17,051 nt of DNA from Thiotrichaceae bacterium. GTDB lineage: Bacteria > Pseudomonadota > Gammaproteobacteria > Thiotrichales > Thiotrichaceae. The stretch lies in assembly GCA_027009095.1 (NCBI GenBank), contig JALVDG010000032.1, forward strand, positions 1-17,051, written 5' to 3'. The position numbers and the translations under genes are program-made. The first letter of the stretch is position 1, and every line of letters begins with the position of its first letter. The notes under the pieces are model-generated. The model was not told the DNA's origin. It saw only the letters and a program-made list of their open reading frames with translations, and searched no databases. Below are positions 15,509 through 17,051 of this stretch, in pieces.

Positions 15509-16287
15509 TATTGGAGAGTGTACGCAATATTGGTCATAAGACGCTAAGCATTTTTCAGCGAGTTGGGCAGGCTAGTATTTTTTTGTTGCATATTTTAGGT
15601 GGAATAAAAAGCCTATTATTACGCCCTAGTTTAATTGTCCAACAAGTTTATTCTGCTGGTGTTTTATCGCTGCTTATCATCCTTTTTTCTGGCTTATTTG
15701 TTGGTATGGTCTTGAGTTTATTGGGCTACGTCACCTTAGTCGAATTTGGTGTAGAAGGTTCGCTAGGTGTGTTGGTGTCTCTGTCGATGATAAGAGAGCT
15801 GGGACCTGTACTTGCTGCTCTGCTATTTTCAGGGCGTGCAGGCTCGGCGCTAACCGCTGAGATAGGTTTGATGAAAGCAACAGAGCAATTAGCCAGTATG
15901 GAAATGATGGCAGTTGATCCTGTTAAACGTATTGTTACACCACGCTTTATTGCGGGTGTATTTTCCCTGCCTGTTTTGACGGCTATTTTTATGGCGGTTG
16001 GTATTTACAGTAGCTTTCTTGTTGGTAGCATATGGCTAGGAGTTGATGAGGGATCGTTCTGGTCGCAGATGCAGGCAAATGTTGATTTTCAGCACGACTT
16101 AATCAATGGCTTTATTAAAAGTTTTGTCTTTGGCGTTGTCGTCATGTGGATTGCTGTTTTTGAAGGTTATCACGCCATACCGACATCAGCAGGTGTTAGT
16201 GAGGCAACCACACGCTCAGTTGTGTATTCTGCCCTCGCTATATTAGGGCTAGATTTTATACTAACCAGCATCATGTTTGGTTTATAG
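15505..16287 (+). CDS. mlaE: Phospholipid transport permease MlaE
   Basis: MlaE is the integral-membrane permease of the Mla complex. The 260 residues show the typical amphipathic N-terminal helix, several membrane helices (for example VLSLLIILFSGLFVGMVLSLLGY), and the conserved MIRELGPVLAALLFSGRAGSALTAEIGLMKATEQ segment that couples to MlaF. It ends with helices up to LDFILTSIMFGL. It overlaps mlaF by four bases and is followed by mlaD after 12 nt. Confidence 0.96.
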   Translation: MILESVRNIGHKTLSIFQRVGQASIFLLHILGGIKSLLLRPSLIVQQVYSAGVLSLLIILFSGLFVGMVLSLLGYVTLVEFGVEGSLGVLVSLSMIRELGPVLAALLFSGRAGSALTAEIGLMKATEQLASMEMMAVDPVKRIVTPRFIAGVFSLPVLTAIFMAVGIYSSFLVGSIWLGVDEGSFWSQMQANVDFQHDLINGFIKSFVFGVVVMWIAVFEGYHAIPTSAGVSEATTRSVVYSALAILGLDFILTSIMFGL

Positions 16288-16299
16288 GATGTTTTAAGA

Positions 16300-16758
16300 A
16301 TGAGATTATCAAAAACAACAGAAATCATGGTTGGCATCTTTGTCTTGTTAGGCTTTATTGCTGCATTTCTATTGGCATTAAATGTAACGAACTTAGGTAA
16401 CTTATCATCAAAACAAAGCTATGATGTAAAAGTCTACTTTGACAATATAGGTGATCTAAGAACACGCGCAAAAATATCAATGTCAGGAGTTAAAATAGGG
16501 CGTGTTAGTCGTATTGCTTATAATCAAGAAAGGGGGCAAGCAGAGGTAACCATGACGCTCGACTCGCAATATAAACTAAGCATTGATACGCAAGCTAGTA
16601 TTTATACCGCAGGATTATTGGGAGAGCAGTATATTTCCTTGGAACCTGGTGCAGAAGATGAAGTCTTAAAGTCAGGGGATGTGATTACATTAACGCAGTC
16701 AGCAATGGTACTAGAAGAAATTATTGGTAAAGTAATGGTAAATCTAACCTCAAAATAA
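16300..16758 (+). CDS. mlaD: MCE-domain phospholipid-binding protein MlaD
   Basis: MlaD forms the hexameric periplasmic ring that receives lipid from MlaC. The 152-residue product has one N-terminal membrane anchor (about 9-30, IMVGIFVLLGFIAAFLLAL) and a single MCE domain (about 38-116: YDVKVYFDNIGDL, GVKIGRVSRI, LGEQYISLEPG). A short C-terminal helix, AMVLEEIIGKVM, follows. The length is at the short end but within the range of the family (about 150-185). The IS66-like repeat starts immediately after its stop codon; whether the last few codons were altered by that insertion cannot be told here. Confidence 0.94.
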   Translation: MRLSKTTEIMVGIFVLLGFIAAFLLALNVTNLGNLSSKQSYDVKVYFDNIGDLRTRAKISMSGVKIGRVSRIAYNQERGQAEVTMTLDSQYKLSIDTQASIYTAGLLGEQYISLEPGAEDEVLKSGDVITLTQSAMVLEEIIGKVMVNLTSK

Positions 16759-16759
16759 G

Positions 16760-16900
16760 GTAACTACTCAGCTTACCCTCTATTTTGCCCGATTTCTACG
16801 TTAAAAGTGCTCTTTATGCTTATAAAATCCGCCCTTTTGCCTTGAACTCGAACAAAGTAGAGCACAATCTGAGCAGTTACCGATTATGCTGAGTAGTTAC
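16760..16900. mobile_element. IS66-like end relic between mlaD and mlaC
   Basis: The segment has inverted ends: GTAACTACTCAGC at 16760-16772 and GCTGAGTAGTTAC at 16888-16900. A second, inner end-like copy, CTGAGCAGTTAC, lies at 16869-16880. The left half shares CCGATTTCT and GTTAAAAGTGCTC with the 72-bp copy at 5383-5454. An internal GTGCTC/GAGCAC pair adds to the dyad. The flanking 8-mers do not match, so the duplication is lost or the element has rearranged. No transposase is present. The IS66 assignment rests on the GTAA ends and on the target duplication of the sister copy. Confidence 0.75.
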
Positions 16901-16904
16901 ATAC

Positions 16905-16920
16905 GTTTTTTATAAAAAAC
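16905..16920. repeat. 16-bp perfect AT palindrome before mlaC
   Basis: GTTTTTTATAAAAAAC is a perfect palindrome just right of the IS66-like relic. A similar GTTTTTTAT/A-run dyad occurs at 5902-5919, in the same intergenic region as the other IS66-like copy. It could act as a weak terminator or bent-DNA site, or be simple sequence. Confidence 0.4.
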
Positions 16921-16949
16921 ACTGTTATTAAGTGGGAGAGCTCTAAAGA

Positions 16950-17051
16950 ATGAAACATTTAAGTAAGATAATTATTTTATTTTTAATATTCAGTTTTACA
17001 TCCATAGCAAGTGCTAAGAATGTAGCCGCCGAAACAGCGGTATTAAAAGCA
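16950..17051 (+). CDS. mlaC: MlaC, periplasmic phospholipid carrier (partial, 5' end only)
   Basis: The ATG at 16950, with a GGGAG about 11 nt upstream, opens a frame that runs off the window edge (34 codons). It begins with a clear Sec signal peptide (MKHLSKIIILFLIF...SIASA, about 1-22). The mature part visible (KNVAAETAVLKA) is too short to show the MlaC fold, so identity rests on position directly after mlaFED. It would shuttle phospholipid across the periplasm between MlaD and the outer-membrane MlaA. It is separated from mlaD by 191 nt, most of which is the inserted repeat. Confidence 0.7.
   Translation, partial: MKHLSKIIILFLIFSFTSIASAKNVAAETAVLKA

Overview
The window reads as an ordinary chromosomal stretch from an AT-rich gammaproteobacterium. 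This rests on the gene order murA-hisG-...-hisD-...-petABC-sspAB, the paired SspA/SspB stringent-starvation proteins, a PVWY-type cytochrome b, and a complete MlaFED lipid-transport operon. A DsrC/TusE-family protein of the cysteine-poor type, next to a SoxW-like periplasmic thioredoxin, suggests sulfur or other chemolithotrophic/methylotrophic redox physiology. The species cannot be fixed from the sequence alone.

Layout. 1-5279 is a plus-strand block: murA (peptidoglycan), hisG, a class I DAHP synthase, hisD and a Nif3/YbgI-like metalloprotein, closed by a strong terminator. The DAHP synthase sits between the two histidine genes, and hisC is absent. 5280-6163 is a long gene-free stretch. It holds two small non-autonomous mobile-element-like repeats (5383-5454 and 5471-5608) and, near its right end, a perfect FNR-type box with a well-placed -10 for the petABC operon. 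6164-9238 encodes the three subunits of the cytochrome bc1 complex with overlapping start/stop codons; cytochrome b and cytochrome c1 both appear longer than usual. A terminator follows, then sspA-sspB (overlapping) and folA.

10966-13319 is more accessory. It has a minus-strand coiled-coil/TPR membrane protein, a small NlpC/P60-like protein, a perfect 22-bp inverted repeat, and a minus-strand DsrC/TusE-like protein that lacks the C-terminal cysteine and carries an internal CEDC. Divergent from the last gene is a periplasmic protein with two thioredoxin-like domains (CPYC and CDEC). From 14705 to the end lies the Mla (retrograde phospholipid transport) operon mlaF-mlaE-mlaD and the start of mlaC. 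An IS66-type end relic separates mlaD from mlaC.

The most notable points are: (i) the repeat-bearing insertion in cytochrome c1 and the extra C-terminal membrane hairpin in cytochrome b; (ii) two copies of a promoter-proximal hairpin repeat in front of folA and the thioredoxin gene; (iii) two dispersed pieces of one IS66-like family, one with a near-perfect 8-bp target duplication; (iv) the RspA-like/di-thioredoxin divergent pair; and (v) the DAHP synthase inside the his cluster. I did not find a clear defence, CRISPR or phage system.
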